64,000 nt of DNA from Rhodococcus spelaei (GCF_006704125.1 NZ_VIGH01000004.1:186001-250000), one strand, 5' to 3'. Positions 47,637 through 56,816 are shown, numbered from the stretch's first letter. Numbers and translations: made by a program. The notes: generated by a model from the letters alone, not told the origin.

Positions 47637-49355
47637 TCAGCGACCGAAGAGGCTGTCCAGCGATCCGGTGCCGCCACCGGTGCCCGGTGTCGACGGAGCG
47701 GACACGTTGACCACCCGAGCGTCCGACGACGAGCCGAGGAAGCCCGCCGCCCCGCTGTAGACCGCGGTCACGCCGTGCGCGCCGACGGTGGTGAAGGCGT
47801 GCGAGAGGGTCGCGGTGCCGCCGCCGAGCGCAACGGGGCCTCCGATCGCGGTGGTGCCGTCGAAGAACTGGACGGTCCCGCCGGCCTGGCCCGGCGCGAC
47901 GGTGGCCGTCAACGTCGTGGCCTGATCGGGTGCCGCGGTCGCAGGCGCGTTCAACGAGGTGGTGGTCGCGGCCTCGTTCGGGGCGGGCACCGACACGGCG
48001 ACGGTCCTCGCGGAGGCGGTGGACGAGGCGAATCCCCTTACGCCGCTGAAGCTTGCGGTGATCGAGTGCGACCCGGCGGTGTCGAAGGTGTGGGCGAGGA
48101 CGGCCACCGAGCCCGACACGGCGACCGGCGCGCCGAGGGGAGCGCCGCCGTCGAGGAACTGCACGGTGCCGCCGGCCGGTGCGGGCGACACGGTGGCCGC
48201 GATGCTGACGGCCACCCCGGTCTTGGCGTGGGTGGGGGTGGTCAGCGTGGTGGTGGTGGCGACGTCGACCGTGTTCACCGTGACGGTGCGGGCCTCCGAG
48301 GTGGACCCGGCGAACCCGGGCGCGCCGCTGTAGACCGCGGTGACTGCATGCGCGCCGTCGGTGCCGAAGGCATGCGAGAGGGTGGCCGTCGTACCGGTCA
48401 GTGCGACGGGGTCGCCGATGTTCGCGTCACCGTCCTTGAACTGCACGGTGCCGCCGGCCGGGGCCGGACTGACCGTGGCCGTGAGATCAACGGCCACACC
48501 GTTGTTCGCGGTGGCCGGGGCTGCCAGAGCGGTCGAGGTGGTGGCGTTCGGCGGGGCGGTGACGTTGATCGTCGCGAGTGGTCCGGCGCCGACGTTCAGT
48601 GCCGCGCCCGCATTGTCGCGAGGAGAGCAGCGCGTCGCGGACCAGTACGAGACGGAGAACACGGGGTCCTTCTCGCGGACCAGCGAGGTGTAGAAGTTCT
48701 CGTCCGCCTTGTAGTTCGCGGCGTTGCCGGCGGTGCGAACCTTCGGCTGCACCGTGCCACCCGCGGGGCCGGCCACAGCCGTCACCTCGATCGCGGGCAG
48801 TTGGTAGGAGGTGTCGCCGGAGTCGGCCGAGGTGACGACGATGCCGCCCTCGGCGCCGTCGTTCGTGGCCGGGCCGTTGCCGACGGTCTCGTTGTTGCCG
48901 GACAGGCGCAGGATCGTGCCGGTCGCGGACGGGGAGCCGGTCTCGGCAACTCGGGTGACCGTGGGCGCCGCGCCCCCGAGGTTGACCCCGGTACCGGGAA
49001 CTACTGTGGCCGAGACGAACTGGGCGCCTGCGGGGATCTCGTAGTCGAACTTGATCCGTGACACGCTCGAGCGGATCCGCAGGTTCTCCCCGTTGCGCGG
49101 CAACGACATCGGGGCCGGCTGGAGTCGGTAGGTGAACGTGCTGCCCGTCACCACGCTGGCCGGGGCGTCGACCGTGACCCCGGTGGCGATGGTCTTGTCG
49201 GTGGTGTCGAGCAGGCTCTTGAACTTGCCCCAGCAGGCGGCGTTGAACGATGCCGTGGTCGGTGCGGCGGTGGCGGGGGCGGCGAGCAGCAGCCCGCCGG
49301 CGGTCAGTGCGGCGGCCGCGAGGGCCGCCGCTGCGCGCGTGGACGCGTGCGACAT
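47637..49355 (-). CDS. Secreted Ig-like-repeat protein, paralogue 1
   Basis: 572 residues. Signal peptide ends APATAA near 31. A ~230-residue N-terminal domain of unknown type follows, with FTYRLQPAP, RIKFDYEIP and LRLSGNNE, and two cysteines (NAACWGKF, ATRCSPRD) placed to bridge its ends. Then three Ig-like domains (about 265-360, 361-455, 456-555), each with GGTVQFxDG and a closing AVYSGxxGFxGS. The tail is GTGGGTGSLDSLFGR; no LPXTG or membrane anchor. ATG 49355 with GGAG 5 bases upstream. Probably an exported surface or matrix protein. Confidence 0.85.
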   Translation of the reverse strand: MSHASTRAAAALAAAALTAGGLLLAAPATAAPTTASFNAACWGKFKSLLDTTDKTIATGVTVDAPASVVTGSTFTYRLQPAPMSLPRNGENLRIRSSVSRIKFDYEIPAGAQFVSATVVPGTGVNLGGAAPTVTRVAETGSPSATGTILRLSGNNETVGNGPATNDGAEGGIVVTSADSGDTSYQLPAIEVTAVAGPAGGTVQPKVRTAGNAANYKADENFYTSLVREKDPVFSVSYWSATRCSPRDNAGAALNVGAGPLATINVTAPPNATTSTALAAPATANNGVAVDLTATVSPAPAGGTVQFKDGDANIGDPVALTGTTATLSHAFGTDGAHAVTAVYSGAPGFAGSTSEARTVTVNTVDVATTTTLTTPTHAKTGVAVSIAATVSPAPAGGTVQFLDGGAPLGAPVAVSGSVAVLAHTFDTAGSHSITASFSGVRGFASSTASARTVAVSVPAPNEAATTTSLNAPATAAPDQATTLTATVAPGQAGGTVQFFDGTTAIGGPVALGGGTATLSHAFTTVGAHGVTAVYSGAAGFLGSSSDARVVNVSAPSTPGTGGGTGSLDSLFGR

Positions 49356-49393
49356 GGAAACTCCTGAGTCGAAGATGCGGCGGTGACGAATGG

Positions 49394-51130
49394 TCATGAG
49401 CCGGACGGGAATCCACCGGCACTGCCAGTGCCGCCGCCGGTCTCGGCCGCGGATGCGGTGACGGTGAAGGCGGGGGAGGTCGAGGCGACGAAGCCCGGTG
49501 CGCCGCTGTAGACCGCGGTGATCGAGTGTGCGCCTGCCGTGGTGAACGTGTACGGCGCGATCGCGACACCATTGACCACCGCCACGGGCGCGCCGATCGC
49601 AGTGGTGCCGTCCTTGAACTGGACGGTGCCGGTGGCGGCGACGGGCGAGACGGTCGCCGAGAGGTCGACCTTGCTGCCGACGGTCGCGGAGGGCAGGGCC
49701 GTCACCGTGGTCACGGTGGCGACGTCGGACGGCGCCGGGGCGTTGACGTCGACCGTGGTCGAGGCCGACCCGGACGGCGCGAAGCCGATCGCGCCCGAGT
49801 ACGACGCGGTGATGTTGTGATGACCGGTGGTGGTGAAGCTGTACGCCAGCGTTGCGACGCCGCCGACGACCTCGACCGGCGCACCGATCGGGGCGTTGTC
49901 GTCGAGGAACTGGACCGTGCCACCGGTGGGTGCCGGTGCGACCGTGGCGGACAGGCCCACCGCGGAGCCGGTCGTCGCGGTGGCGGGCAGGGTCAGGGAG
50001 GTGGCGGTGGGCGCCGCGACCACGCTGGCGGGCTGCACGTCGACGGTCTGCGGGGCGGAGGTGGAACCGGTGAAGCCGGCGACGCCGCTGTAGACGGCGG
50101 TGACGGCGTGCGGTCCGGTGGCGGTGAAGGTCTGCGACAGCGTCGCGACGCCTGCCTTGACGGCGACCGGTGCGCCGAGGTTGGTGGTGCCGTCCTTGAA
50201 CTGGACGGTGCCGCCGGAGGGCGCCGGAGCCACGGTCGCGGACAGCGTGACCGCCGCGCCTGCGGTGGCCGTGCCGGGCACGGTCAGGGTGGTGCCGGTC
50301 GCGACGTCGGGGGCGGCGATGGTGACGGTGGCCAGGGGGCCGCCACCGGCGTTGAGGGCGGCGGCGCCCTTGCTGTCCTTGGGTACGCACCGCGTCGGCG
50401 CCCACACCGTTCCGACGAGGGGTGCGCTGGCCTTGGCCAGCTGGGTGCTGTAGTTCTCGTCACTGTTGTACGAGGCCGCGTTCCCGCTGACCCGCAGCTT
50501 CGGGGTGATGGTGCCCGCGTTGCCCGCGACCACCGTGACGTCGACGGCGGGCAACTGGAAGACGCTGTTGCCGCCCGAGTTGGTGGTGCCGTCGAGGTTC
50601 TTCTTGAGTTTCGGCGCGCGGATGCCGCCCTCGCTGCTGCCGCTCGAGGAGGGGCTGTTGCCGATGACCTCGTTGTTGCCGGACAGGCGCAGGAACGGCC
50701 CGGCGGCGTCGACGCTGCCGGCACTGTTGATGCGCAGCACGTTCGGTGCGACGTTGTCGATGTTCTTCGCGGTGCCTGCGACCACCGCGGCGTTGACGAA
50801 GGTCGAGTTGGCGGGGATCTCGAAGTCGAACTTGATCCGGGACAGGTTGGTCGTGGTGCCGCCCGACTGGGAGTCGGGGTACGAGGCGGGCGCCGGCTGG
50901 ATCCGGTAGGTGAACGTCTGGCCCGGGGTGACGGTGGCGGGAGCGGTCACCGTCGCCGACGTGGCGGACATCTGGTGCTGGGGGCCCGCGAACTGTGACG
51001 GGGTGGCCTGGCAGGCGTTCTGGAAGGAAACGGTGTCTGCGGTGGCGGGCGAGCCGATCAGGGCGAGCCCCGCGGTCAGGGCGACGACGCCGATGGGCGC
51101 CGCACAACCGCGCAGGGTGGATCGAGGCAT
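49394..51130 (-). CDS. Secreted Ig-like-repeat protein, paralogue 2
   Basis: 578 residues with the same plan as the gene at 47637: signal peptide ending SPATA, N-terminal domain with FTYRIQPAP, RIKFDFEIP, LRLSGNNE and paired cysteines (NACQATP, PTRCVPKD), three Ig-like domains from about 272, and a GGGTGSAGGFPSGS tail. The stop is 38 bases before the start of paralogue 1, so they are one operon from a tandem duplication. Divergence is strong outside the motifs, so it is old. Confidence 0.85.
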   Translation of the reverse strand: MPRSTLRGCAAPIGVVALTAGLALIGSPATADTVSFQNACQATPSQFAGPQHQMSATSATVTAPATVTPGQTFTYRIQPAPASYPDSQSGGTTTNLSRIKFDFEIPANSTFVNAAVVAGTAKNIDNVAPNVLRINSAGSVDAAGPFLRLSGNNEVIGNSPSSSGSSEGGIRAPKLKKNLDGTTNSGGNSVFQLPAVDVTVVAGNAGTITPKLRVSGNAASYNSDENYSTQLAKASAPLVGTVWAPTRCVPKDSKGAAALNAGGGPLATVTIAAPDVATGTTLTVPGTATAGAAVTLSATVAPAPSGGTVQFKDGTTNLGAPVAVKAGVATLSQTFTATGPHAVTAVYSGVAGFTGSTSAPQTVDVQPASVVAAPTATSLTLPATATTGSAVGLSATVAPAPTGGTVQFLDDNAPIGAPVEVVGGVATLAYSFTTTGHHNITASYSGAIGFAPSGSASTTVDVNAPAPSDVATVTTVTALPSATVGSKVDLSATVSPVAATGTVQFKDGTTAIGAPVAVVNGVAIAPYTFTTAGAHSITAVYSGAPGFVASTSPAFTVTASAAETGGGTGSAGGFPSGS

Positions 51131-51294
51131 GGATGAACCGGGTCTCTCATGAGGAATGCGGGCATAGATCGCCGGTAGTAGAGCACGCGGGCCCCGGTCG
51201 AAGAAGGTGATTCGGTGAAATATATGGACGACTGTTCAGGAAGGGTTGTTGTCGGCGGCGGCACCGCCATGACCTGGGGTTATTCGGAGACGCC

Positions 51295-51326
51295 GAAGGG
51301 CGCCTCCGCGAACGGAGACGCCCTTC
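51295..51326. terminator. Terminator hairpin after the cold-shock gene
   Basis: 14-bp stem with one G-T wobble (51295-51308 with 51313-51326), tetraloop CGAA. It lies 52 bases beyond the cold-shock stop on the minus strand. Confidence 0.8.
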
Positions 51327-51377
51327 AGTGGTCAGGTGGAGGCGCCTGATCGGCGCGCTCCGACGAGACTAAGTCGC

Positions 51378-51581
51378 TCAGATGGTGCGAACGCCGGTGG
51401 CCTGGGGGCCCTTCTGGCCCTGGCCGATCTCGAACTCGACCCGAGCACCCTCGTCGAGGGTCTTGAAGCCGCTGCCCTGGATCTCGGAGTAGTGCACGAA
51501 CACGTCGGGTCCGTCACCGTCCTGCTCGATGAATCCGAATCCCTTTTCGCCGTTGAACCACTTGACGGTGCCCTGTGCCAC
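51378..51581 (-). CDS. Cold-shock protein, CspA family
   Basis: 67 residues, a single OB fold. RNP1 KGFGFIEQ and RNP2 VFVHYSEI both intact. Single-stranded RNA/DNA chaperone. GTG 51581 with AGGAG 7 bases upstream. Single gene. Confidence 0.95.
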   Translation of the reverse strand: MAQGTVKWFNGEKGFGFIEQDGDGPDVFVHYSEIQGSGFKTLDEGARVEFEIGQGQKGPQATGVRTI

Positions 51582-51872
51582 GTTATTACTCCTGTTACTG
51601 CGAGCGGGTCCTCAGGTCGAGAACCCTGGTCTCGGTTGTACAGCCTGCCAGCTCATGGTCGTGCTGTCGACAGCGGGGCCTACACTAGGTGGTTCTGCGG
51701 CCATAATCACGCCGCCACGCGGGTGTTGCATCGGTCTCCGCACCGGCGAAGGATTGAAGCCGCAGTGGTCGCGGTCGTGGGCCGCCCGGTTGTCGTCGCG
51801 GCGGTGGACCGCGATGCGTCGACCGCCGGAAGTTGCTCGCTGCGGGCGTGCCCCGTGGCAGGAGGCGACGCG

Positions 51873-52481
51873 ATGTTCATTCAGCTCATTCAGGGGAAGG
51901 TCGCCGACGAGGCCGGCCTACGGCAGTGCATGGATCGTTGGCGGGACGAACTGCAGCCGGGTGCGACGGGGTACCTGGGCGCCACCAGCGGTATGTGTTC
52001 GGACGGTACGTACATCGCACTGGTGCGGTTCGAGTCCGCCGAGGCCGCTGCTCGGAACAGTGAGCGACCCGAGCAGGGCACGTGGTGGGCCGAGACCGAG
52101 CGGTGCTTCGACGGTCCGGTGACGTTCATGGATTGTGCCGAGGTCAGCGAGTGGATGGGCGGCGGGTCGGACGCCGCCGGCTTCGTCCAGGTCATGGAGG
52201 GGCACAGCCGGGACACCGCGCGGATGCGCGCGCTGCTGACGCAGGTCGAGGGCGAAGTGCAGAAGGCCCGGCCGGAGATCCTCGGTGGGACCCTCGGCAC
52301 CGACGGCAAGGACGGATACGTCGAGGCCGTGTACTTCACCTCCGAGGCCGAGGCGCGGGCCCACGAGCGGATCGAGATCCCCGACGACCTGCGCTCGCTC
52401 TTCGAGGAGGAGAACGAGCTGATGGGGGAGGTCGCCTACTACGACATGCGCGAGCCGGTGATGGAGTCCGCGCGGAGGTGA
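51873..52481 (+). CDS. Duplicated dimeric alpha-beta-barrel protein, unknown function
   Basis: 202 residues built from two similar halves: MFIQLIQGKVADEAGLRQCM ... YIALVRFESAEAAARNSERP and FVQVMEGHSRDTARMRALL ... YVEAVYFTSEAEARAHERI. Each half looks like an ABM-type ferredoxin-like barrel. ATG 51873 with GGAGG 7 bases upstream. Role unknown; could be a monooxygenase-like or sensor protein. Confidence 0.75.
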   Translation: MFIQLIQGKVADEAGLRQCMDRWRDELQPGATGYLGATSGMCSDGTYIALVRFESAEAAARNSERPEQGTWWAETERCFDGPVTFMDCAEVSEWMGGGSDAAGFVQVMEGHSRDTARMRALLTQVEGEVQKARPEILGGTLGTDGKDGYVEAVYFTSEAEARAHERIEIPDDLRSLFEEENELMGEVAYYDMREPVMESARR

Positions 52482-52537
52482 GTACCTGATCTGTGCGCGT
52501 GCCGGAAGGCGCACCGGACGATCGACACCCGGGAAGG

Positions 52538-52567
52538 TTGACAGCGCTCGTCGGCGGCACCTACCGT
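52538..52567 (+). promoter_or_regulatory. Sigma-70-type promoter of the ABC exporter operon
   Basis: TTGACA at 52538-52543, 18-base spacer, TACCGT (TAnnnT) at 52562-52567. The operator palindrome follows at once. Confidence 0.6.
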
Positions 52568-52569
52568 CG

Positions 52570-52589
52570 AATTCACCAGCTGATGAATT
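52570..52589. promoter_or_regulatory. Palindromic operator of the ABC exporter operon
   Basis: AATTCACCAGCTGATGAATT: outer arms AATTCA/TGAATT and a CAGCTG centre, one mismatched pair. It sits at the expected transcript start, 38 bases before the permease gene whose operon ends in a TetR gene. Confidence 0.7.
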
Positions 52590-52627
52590 ATCGCGAGTTC
52601 GCTGCCCACCTTCCTCGGGAGTGCCCA

Positions 52628-53683
52628 ATGCGCGCCATGATCGTCAAGGAATTTCGAGAACTCGGCCGGGACCGCCGCACGCTCGCAATGCTCGTCGCGC
52701 TGCCTCTGCTGCTACTGGTCGTCTTCGGATTCGCCGCAAACTTCACTGTCTCGACGCTCGACGTGACGGTTGTCGGACCCGGGGCCGACGCGGTGGCCAG
52801 TCGCATCGCGTCCGACGCGCAGACGGCACAGGTCCTGCACGTGAGCACCGTCGATCCGTCGGGCACCGACGCGACCGCCCGGGACGCGCTGCGTGACGAC
52901 GTCTCGGACCTGGCGATCGTCACCGGGTCCGGAAAGCCGATGGTGTACATCGACGGGTCCAACCTCTTCGCCGCCCAGTCGGCGAAGATTGCGGTCGCGA
53001 AGATGGGCCCGGCCGTCGAGTCCGAGGTGCTCTACAACCCGGATCTGAAGACGTCCTGGGTGATGGTGCCCGCGATCATCGGCCTCATTCTCACCTTCAT
53101 CGGCACCATCATCACCAGCATCGGCCTCGTCAAGGAGCGTGAGGCGGGAACGCTCGAACAGCTTGCCGTGATGCCGTTCTCGCCGGCAGAGGTGATCCTC
53201 GGGAAGATCACGCCGTACTTCCTGCTGGCCGCCCTCGACATGATCGTGGTGACCGTGCTCGGCATGTGGATCTTCTCCGTGCCGTTCAACGGCAACGTGC
53301 TGATCTTCGCCTTGGGGGCCGCGATCTTCCTGTTCGTCGTGCTCGGGATCGGGGTGTTCATCTCCACGATCTCCAAGACCACGGGGCAGGCGATCCAGGC
53401 GGCGATGATGGTGCTGCTGCCGCAGATTCTGCTGTCCGGCATGATCTTTCCGCTCAACGCGATGGCGGCCGGTGTCCGCTGGATCGGCTACCTGCTGCCG
53501 CTGACGTACTTCACCAAGATCTCCCAGGGCGTGATGTTGCGCGGAGCGGGCCTGAACACTCTCTGGGGTCCCATTGTCGTGCTGATCGTCATGGCGGTGG
53601 TGATCTTCGGCGCCGCCGTGGTCCGGCTCAAGCGGTCGATCGCACCGGCAGGAAAGGCGGTGGTGCGCAGTGCAGTCGCCTGA
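52628..53683 (+). CDS. ABC-2 type permease
   Basis: 351 residues. One N-terminal helix (LAMLVALPLLLLVVFGF), a large extracytoplasmic domain, then five helices with VKEREAGTLEQLAVMPFSPAE, the ABC-2 coupling motif. Similar to YbhS/YbhR and NodJ-type drug or lipid exporters. ATG 52628 with GGGAG 6 bases upstream. Its stop overlaps the first ATPase gene by 14 bases. Confidence 0.9.
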   Translation: MRAMIVKEFRELGRDRRTLAMLVALPLLLLVVFGFAANFTVSTLDVTVVGPGADAVASRIASDAQTAQVLHVSTVDPSGTDATARDALRDDVSDLAIVTGSGKPMVYIDGSNLFAAQSAKIAVAKMGPAVESEVLYNPDLKTSWVMVPAIIGLILTFIGTIITSIGLVKEREAGTLEQLAVMPFSPAEVILGKITPYFLLAALDMIVVTVLGMWIFSVPFNGNVLIFALGAAIFLFVVLGIGVFISTISKTTGQAIQAAMMVLLPQILLSGMIFPLNAMAAGVRWIGYLLPLTYFTKISQGVMLRGAGLNTLWGPIVVLIVMAVVIFGAAVVRLKRSIAPAGKAVVRSAVA

Positions 53684-54512
53684 AAGCATCTGGGGTGCAG
53701 ACGAGCTGACCGTCCGATACGGTGACCGGCCCGCCCTCGACGACGTGACCGTGGACATTCGGCGGGGGGAGGTGACCGCGGTCGTCGGCGGCGACGGCGC
53801 GGGCAAGACCAGCCTGCTCGGAGCGTTGGCCGGACGGGTGCCGATCGCGGACGGCACCGTCACGATGCCCGCCAAGAACGACGTGGGTTTCCAGCCGAGC
53901 AGTTCGGGTGTGTGGCGGGACCTGTCGGTGGACGAGAACGTCGAATTCGTCGGCAGCGCTTACGGAATGAGCTCGAATGTGCTCGCCGACCGGAGGGCGC
54001 GACTGCTCGGGCCCGCGGGACTCGATGGTGTCGGTGGCCGACTCGGCGGCCAGCTGTCCGGTGGCATGCGGCAGAAGCTCGGCTTCTGCCTGGCGATGCT
54101 GCACCAGCCGCAGGTGCTCCTGCTCGACGAACCGAGCACCGGCGTCGATCCGGTGAGCCGGGTGGAGTTGTGGAGGATGGTCGCCGAAGCCGCCGCTGCG
54201 GGCACGGCGGTCCTGATGTCGACGACCTACCTGGACGAGGCCGAGCGGGCCCAACGCGTGCTGGTCCTCGAGGACGGTGGGGTGCTCGGGCTCGGCACAC
54301 CGGACGAGGTGATCGCCTCGGTGCCGGGCTCGATCTCCGCCGAGCCCACCCGCCCTGGCGCGTCGTCGAACCGGGTCTGGCGTCGCGGCAACACCTTTCG
54401 AACGTGGGACCCGGACGGACCGGGGAACGAGGACGGTGAGCTCGATTTGGAGGACGCGGTGATCGCACTCATGCTGGCCAGGAACGAGCGGCTGGAGGCC
54501 CATGGTGGCTGA
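53670..54512 (+). CDS. ABC transporter ATPase 1
   Basis: 280 residues. Walker A GGDGAGKTS near 41, signature LSGGMRQKLG near 129, Walker B VLLLDEPSTG near 149, and the H-loop position is occupied by TTYLDEAERA (Thr where His is usual). GTG 53670 inside the permease gene end. Energises the exporter with ATPase 2. Confidence 0.88.
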   Translation: MQSPESIWGADELTVRYGDRPALDDVTVDIRRGEVTAVVGGDGAGKTSLLGALAGRVPIADGTVTMPAKNDVGFQPSSSGVWRDLSVDENVEFVGSAYGMSSNVLADRRARLLGPAGLDGVGGRLGGQLSGGMRQKLGFCLAMLHQPQVLLLDEPSTGVDPVSRVELWRMVAEAAAAGTAVLMSTTYLDEAERAQRVLVLEDGGVLGLGTPDEVIASVPGSISAEPTRPGASSNRVWRRGNTFRTWDPDGPGNEDGELDLEDAVIALMLARNERLEAHGG

Positions 54513-55380
54513 GCAGTTGTCGATCGACGCGCGCGCGGTGTGGCGGAACTTCGGGGCGTTCACCGCGGTGCGCGAGATGTCGCTCCAGGTACGCCCCGGC
54601 GAGATCGTCGGCCTGATCGGTGCGAACGGGGCAGGCAAGACCACCCTGATCCGGATGATCCTCGGACTCGAGGCGGTGGACCGGGGCGAGGTGGACGTAT
54701 TCGGCCTCCCGCCGTCGCGGCACACACGCAGCCGTCTCGGCTACATGCCGCAGGGGTTGGGTCTCTATCAGGAGCTGTCGGTCCGGCAGAACGCGGAGTT
54801 CGTCGCCGAGGCGTTCGGGATCGCGGCGCCCGCCCTGCCGGCGGCACTCGAGGCGGTCGCCTCGCGTCCGGTGCAGGAGATCGGTCTCGGCCTGCAACGT
54901 CGACTCGCGTTTCACTGCGCACTGCTGCATCGGCCGGAACTACTGGTCCTGGACGAGCCCACGTCGGGTGTGGACCCGCTGGCGCGCAGCCGGCTGTGGG
55001 ACACCATCCACGACCAGGCCGACGCGGGCTGCGGGGTGCTCGTCACCACGCACTACCTGCAGGAGGCGCAGCAGTGCACCCGGTTGGCGATCATGTCCCA
55101 CGGCCGGCTGGTCGCGCACGGGAGCCTCGAGGACATCATCGGCGGGCAGACCGCGGTGGCCGTGCGGGCGCCCGAGTGGGCACGGGCCTTCGATGCACTG
55201 GTCGCGGCGGGGCTACCGGTGACGCTCGCCGGTCGTCTGGTGCGGGTAGCGGGGGTCAGCGCCGCGGAGGTGCGTGCCGCGCTCGTGTCGGCGGGAGTGG
55301 AAGCGGCGGTGACGGAGGTGCCCGCCACGCTCGAGGAGACGATGGTGCTCATCGACCGCGAAGTGAAGATCCCGTCCTGA
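54502..55380 (+). CDS. ABC transporter ATPase 2, atypical signature
   Basis: 292 residues. Walker A GANGAGKTT near 41 and Walker B LLVLDEPTSG near 148 are intact; the switch His is in VTTHYLQEAQ. The signature region reads EIGLGLQRRLAFHCALL with no LSGGQ, so this may be the non-hydrolysing half of an asymmetric ATPase pair. It overlaps ATPase 1 by 11 bases, and its stop overlaps the TetR start (TGATG). Confidence 0.88.
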   Translation: MVAEQLSIDARAVWRNFGAFTAVREMSLQVRPGEIVGLIGANGAGKTTLIRMILGLEAVDRGEVDVFGLPPSRHTRSRLGYMPQGLGLYQELSVRQNAEFVAEAFGIAAPALPAALEAVASRPVQEIGLGLQRRLAFHCALLHRPELLVLDEPTSGVDPLARSRLWDTIHDQADAGCGVLVTTHYLQEAQQCTRLAIMSHGRLVAHGSLEDIIGGQTAVAVRAPEWARAFDALVAAGLPVTLAGRLVRVAGVSAAEVRAALVSAGVEAAVTEVPATLEETMVLIDREVKIPS

Positions 55381-55985
55381 TGGTGGTGGGACGGCGCAGC
55401 GGGCGGCGGCCTGGGAAGCGGGACACCCGGGACGAGATCCTCGACGCGGCGCGGCAGGCGTTCGCCCAGTCCGGGTACGACGCCACCACGATCCGAGCGG
55501 TCGCGGAGTCGGCCGGGGTGGACTCGGCGTTGGTGCATCACTATTTCGGCACCAAGGAGAAGCTGTTCCTGGCGACGATGGACGCGCCCGTCGACCCGAG
55601 GCGCTACGCGGAGAAGGTCATCGACGGGCCTCGGGACCAACTCGCGGAGCGACTGTTGCACACGGTTCTCGCACTGTGGGACTCGCCGAAGGGTTCGGCC
55701 GCGATTGCCTTGGTGCGCAGTTCGATCGCGCACGAATGGAGTGCCAAGCTGCTCCGCGAGTTCCTGCTCAAGCGCGCCCTGCAACCGATCGTCGAGTCGG
55801 TCGAGCCCGATCCGGATCTGGCCCGGTGGCGGACGAACCTGGCCGCCACCCAGCTGATGGGTCTGCTGTCGATGCGCTACCTGTTGGCCCTCGAACCGCT
55901 CGCCTCGGCGCCGCACGGGCAGATCGTCGAGCTGATCGGACCCAATCTGCAGCGATACCTCACCGGCGAGTTGGGGGAGTCCTGA
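55380..55985 (+). CDS. TetR-family regulator of the ABC exporter
   Basis: 201 residues. Basic N-terminus, HTH TTIRAVAESAGVDSALVHHYFGTKEKLF at about 36-63, C-terminal TetR_C-like ligand domain. Last gene of the permease-ATPase-ATPase-TetR operon (one-base overlap). Predicted to bind the 52570-52589 palindrome and respond to the exported compound. Confidence 0.9.
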   Translation: MVVGRRSGRRPGKRDTRDEILDAARQAFAQSGYDATTIRAVAESAGVDSALVHHYFGTKEKLFLATMDAPVDPRRYAEKVIDGPRDQLAERLLHTVLALWDSPKGSAAIALVRSSIAHEWSAKLLREFLLKRALQPIVESVEPDPDLARWRTNLAATQLMGLLSMRYLLALEPLASAPHGQIVELIGPNLQRYLTGELGES

Positions 55986-55992
55986 CGAACGC

Positions 55993-56370
55993 CTACGGAA
56001 GCGAGAGCGTGTGGGTGTGCGACTCGACGGCCCGCTGCAACTCCTGACGCGACAGGGTCCGCGCGCCGCACGCGCAGCGGACGGGCAGGGCGTCGTCCTC
56101 GAACTCGGAGGCCTCGATCAGGTCGACGAACTCGGAGCCGAGGCTGTCGCCGTGGTGCGCGGTGTCGACGAAATCGCGTGAGCCGTGGGTGTGGGGTCCG
56201 CCGGACACGACCGCGGGACCTTCCTCGGTTCGGTAGACGGTCGCCACGTGGTGGCTTGCGGGGCAGGTGACCCGTACCAACGCGTGATCGCTGCGTTGCC
56301 GACCCAGGGCATCGACCGCGGTCCGCGCGATCGCACGGCGTTCGGACGGGGAGACAGTTCTGGTGTTCAT
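55993..56370 (-). CDS. Conserved hypothetical protein with His/Cys motifs
   Basis: 125 residues. TCPASHHVATVYRT and a C-terminal RCACGARTLSRQELQRAVE suggest a structural metal site (CxC with nearby His). ATG 56370; converges on the TetR gene with a 7-base gap. Function unknown. Confidence 0.7.
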   Translation of the reverse strand: MNTRTVSPSERRAIARTAVDALGRQRSDHALVRVTCPASHHVATVYRTEEGPAVVSGGPHTHGSRDFVDTAHHGDSLGSEFVDLIEASEFEDDALPVRCACGARTLSRQELQRAVESHTHTLSLP

Positions 56371-56498
56371 CACTCCATTGCACACCCGGAACGCACCCGG
56401 CATAAGGGGTGAATTTTCGTCATCCACTCGACGAACGGGAGGTTGTCGGGACAACGGCCGAGAGGCCTGCCCGGTAACCGCCCGTTCGCGGTGAAGAA

Positions 56499-56757
56499 CT
56501 AGTCGACCACGTAGGCGGCGAACCCACCGTTGCGGTCCCCGAGAGCGAACAACACTCCGGCCACGTCGCCGTCCGGAACCTCGACCGAGGCGCGCAGGGT
56601 GCCGCCGCCGTGCAGTCGGGGCAGCGCCGGCCCAGCGCGTCACGAGTTCGCGCACGACGTCCGGGTGTTCGTCGGCGATGTCGTGCGCCTCGGAGAAGTC
56701 CTCGTCGAAACGGAACAGTGCCCACCGGTCGTCGGCGAAGTCGCGATTGCCCGTCAT
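56499..56757 (-). pseudogene. Arylsulfatase C-terminal relic
   Basis: Reading from 56757: DRWALFRFDEDFSEAHDIADEHPDVVRELVTRW, as in the C-terminal part of arylsulfatases. After a frame change near 56635 the other frame gives RLHGGGTLRASVEVPDGD and VAGVLFALGDRNGGFAAYVVD then TAG, also arylsulfatase-like. The catalytic sulfatase domain is absent and the middle is deleted. Confidence 0.65.
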
Positions 56758-56758
56758 C

Positions 56759-56796
56759 AGTTCCTCGTCCCGTGAATAGTTCCTCGTCCCGTGAAT
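56759..56796 (+). repeat. 19-bp perfect tandem duplication
   Basis: AGTTCCTCGTCCCGTGAAT occurs twice head to tail (56759-56777, 56778-56796), beside the arylsulfatase relic and upstream of the ECF42 promoter. Confidence 0.9.
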
Positions 56797-56816
56797 CTGA
56801 AGAAATTTGGCGGACG

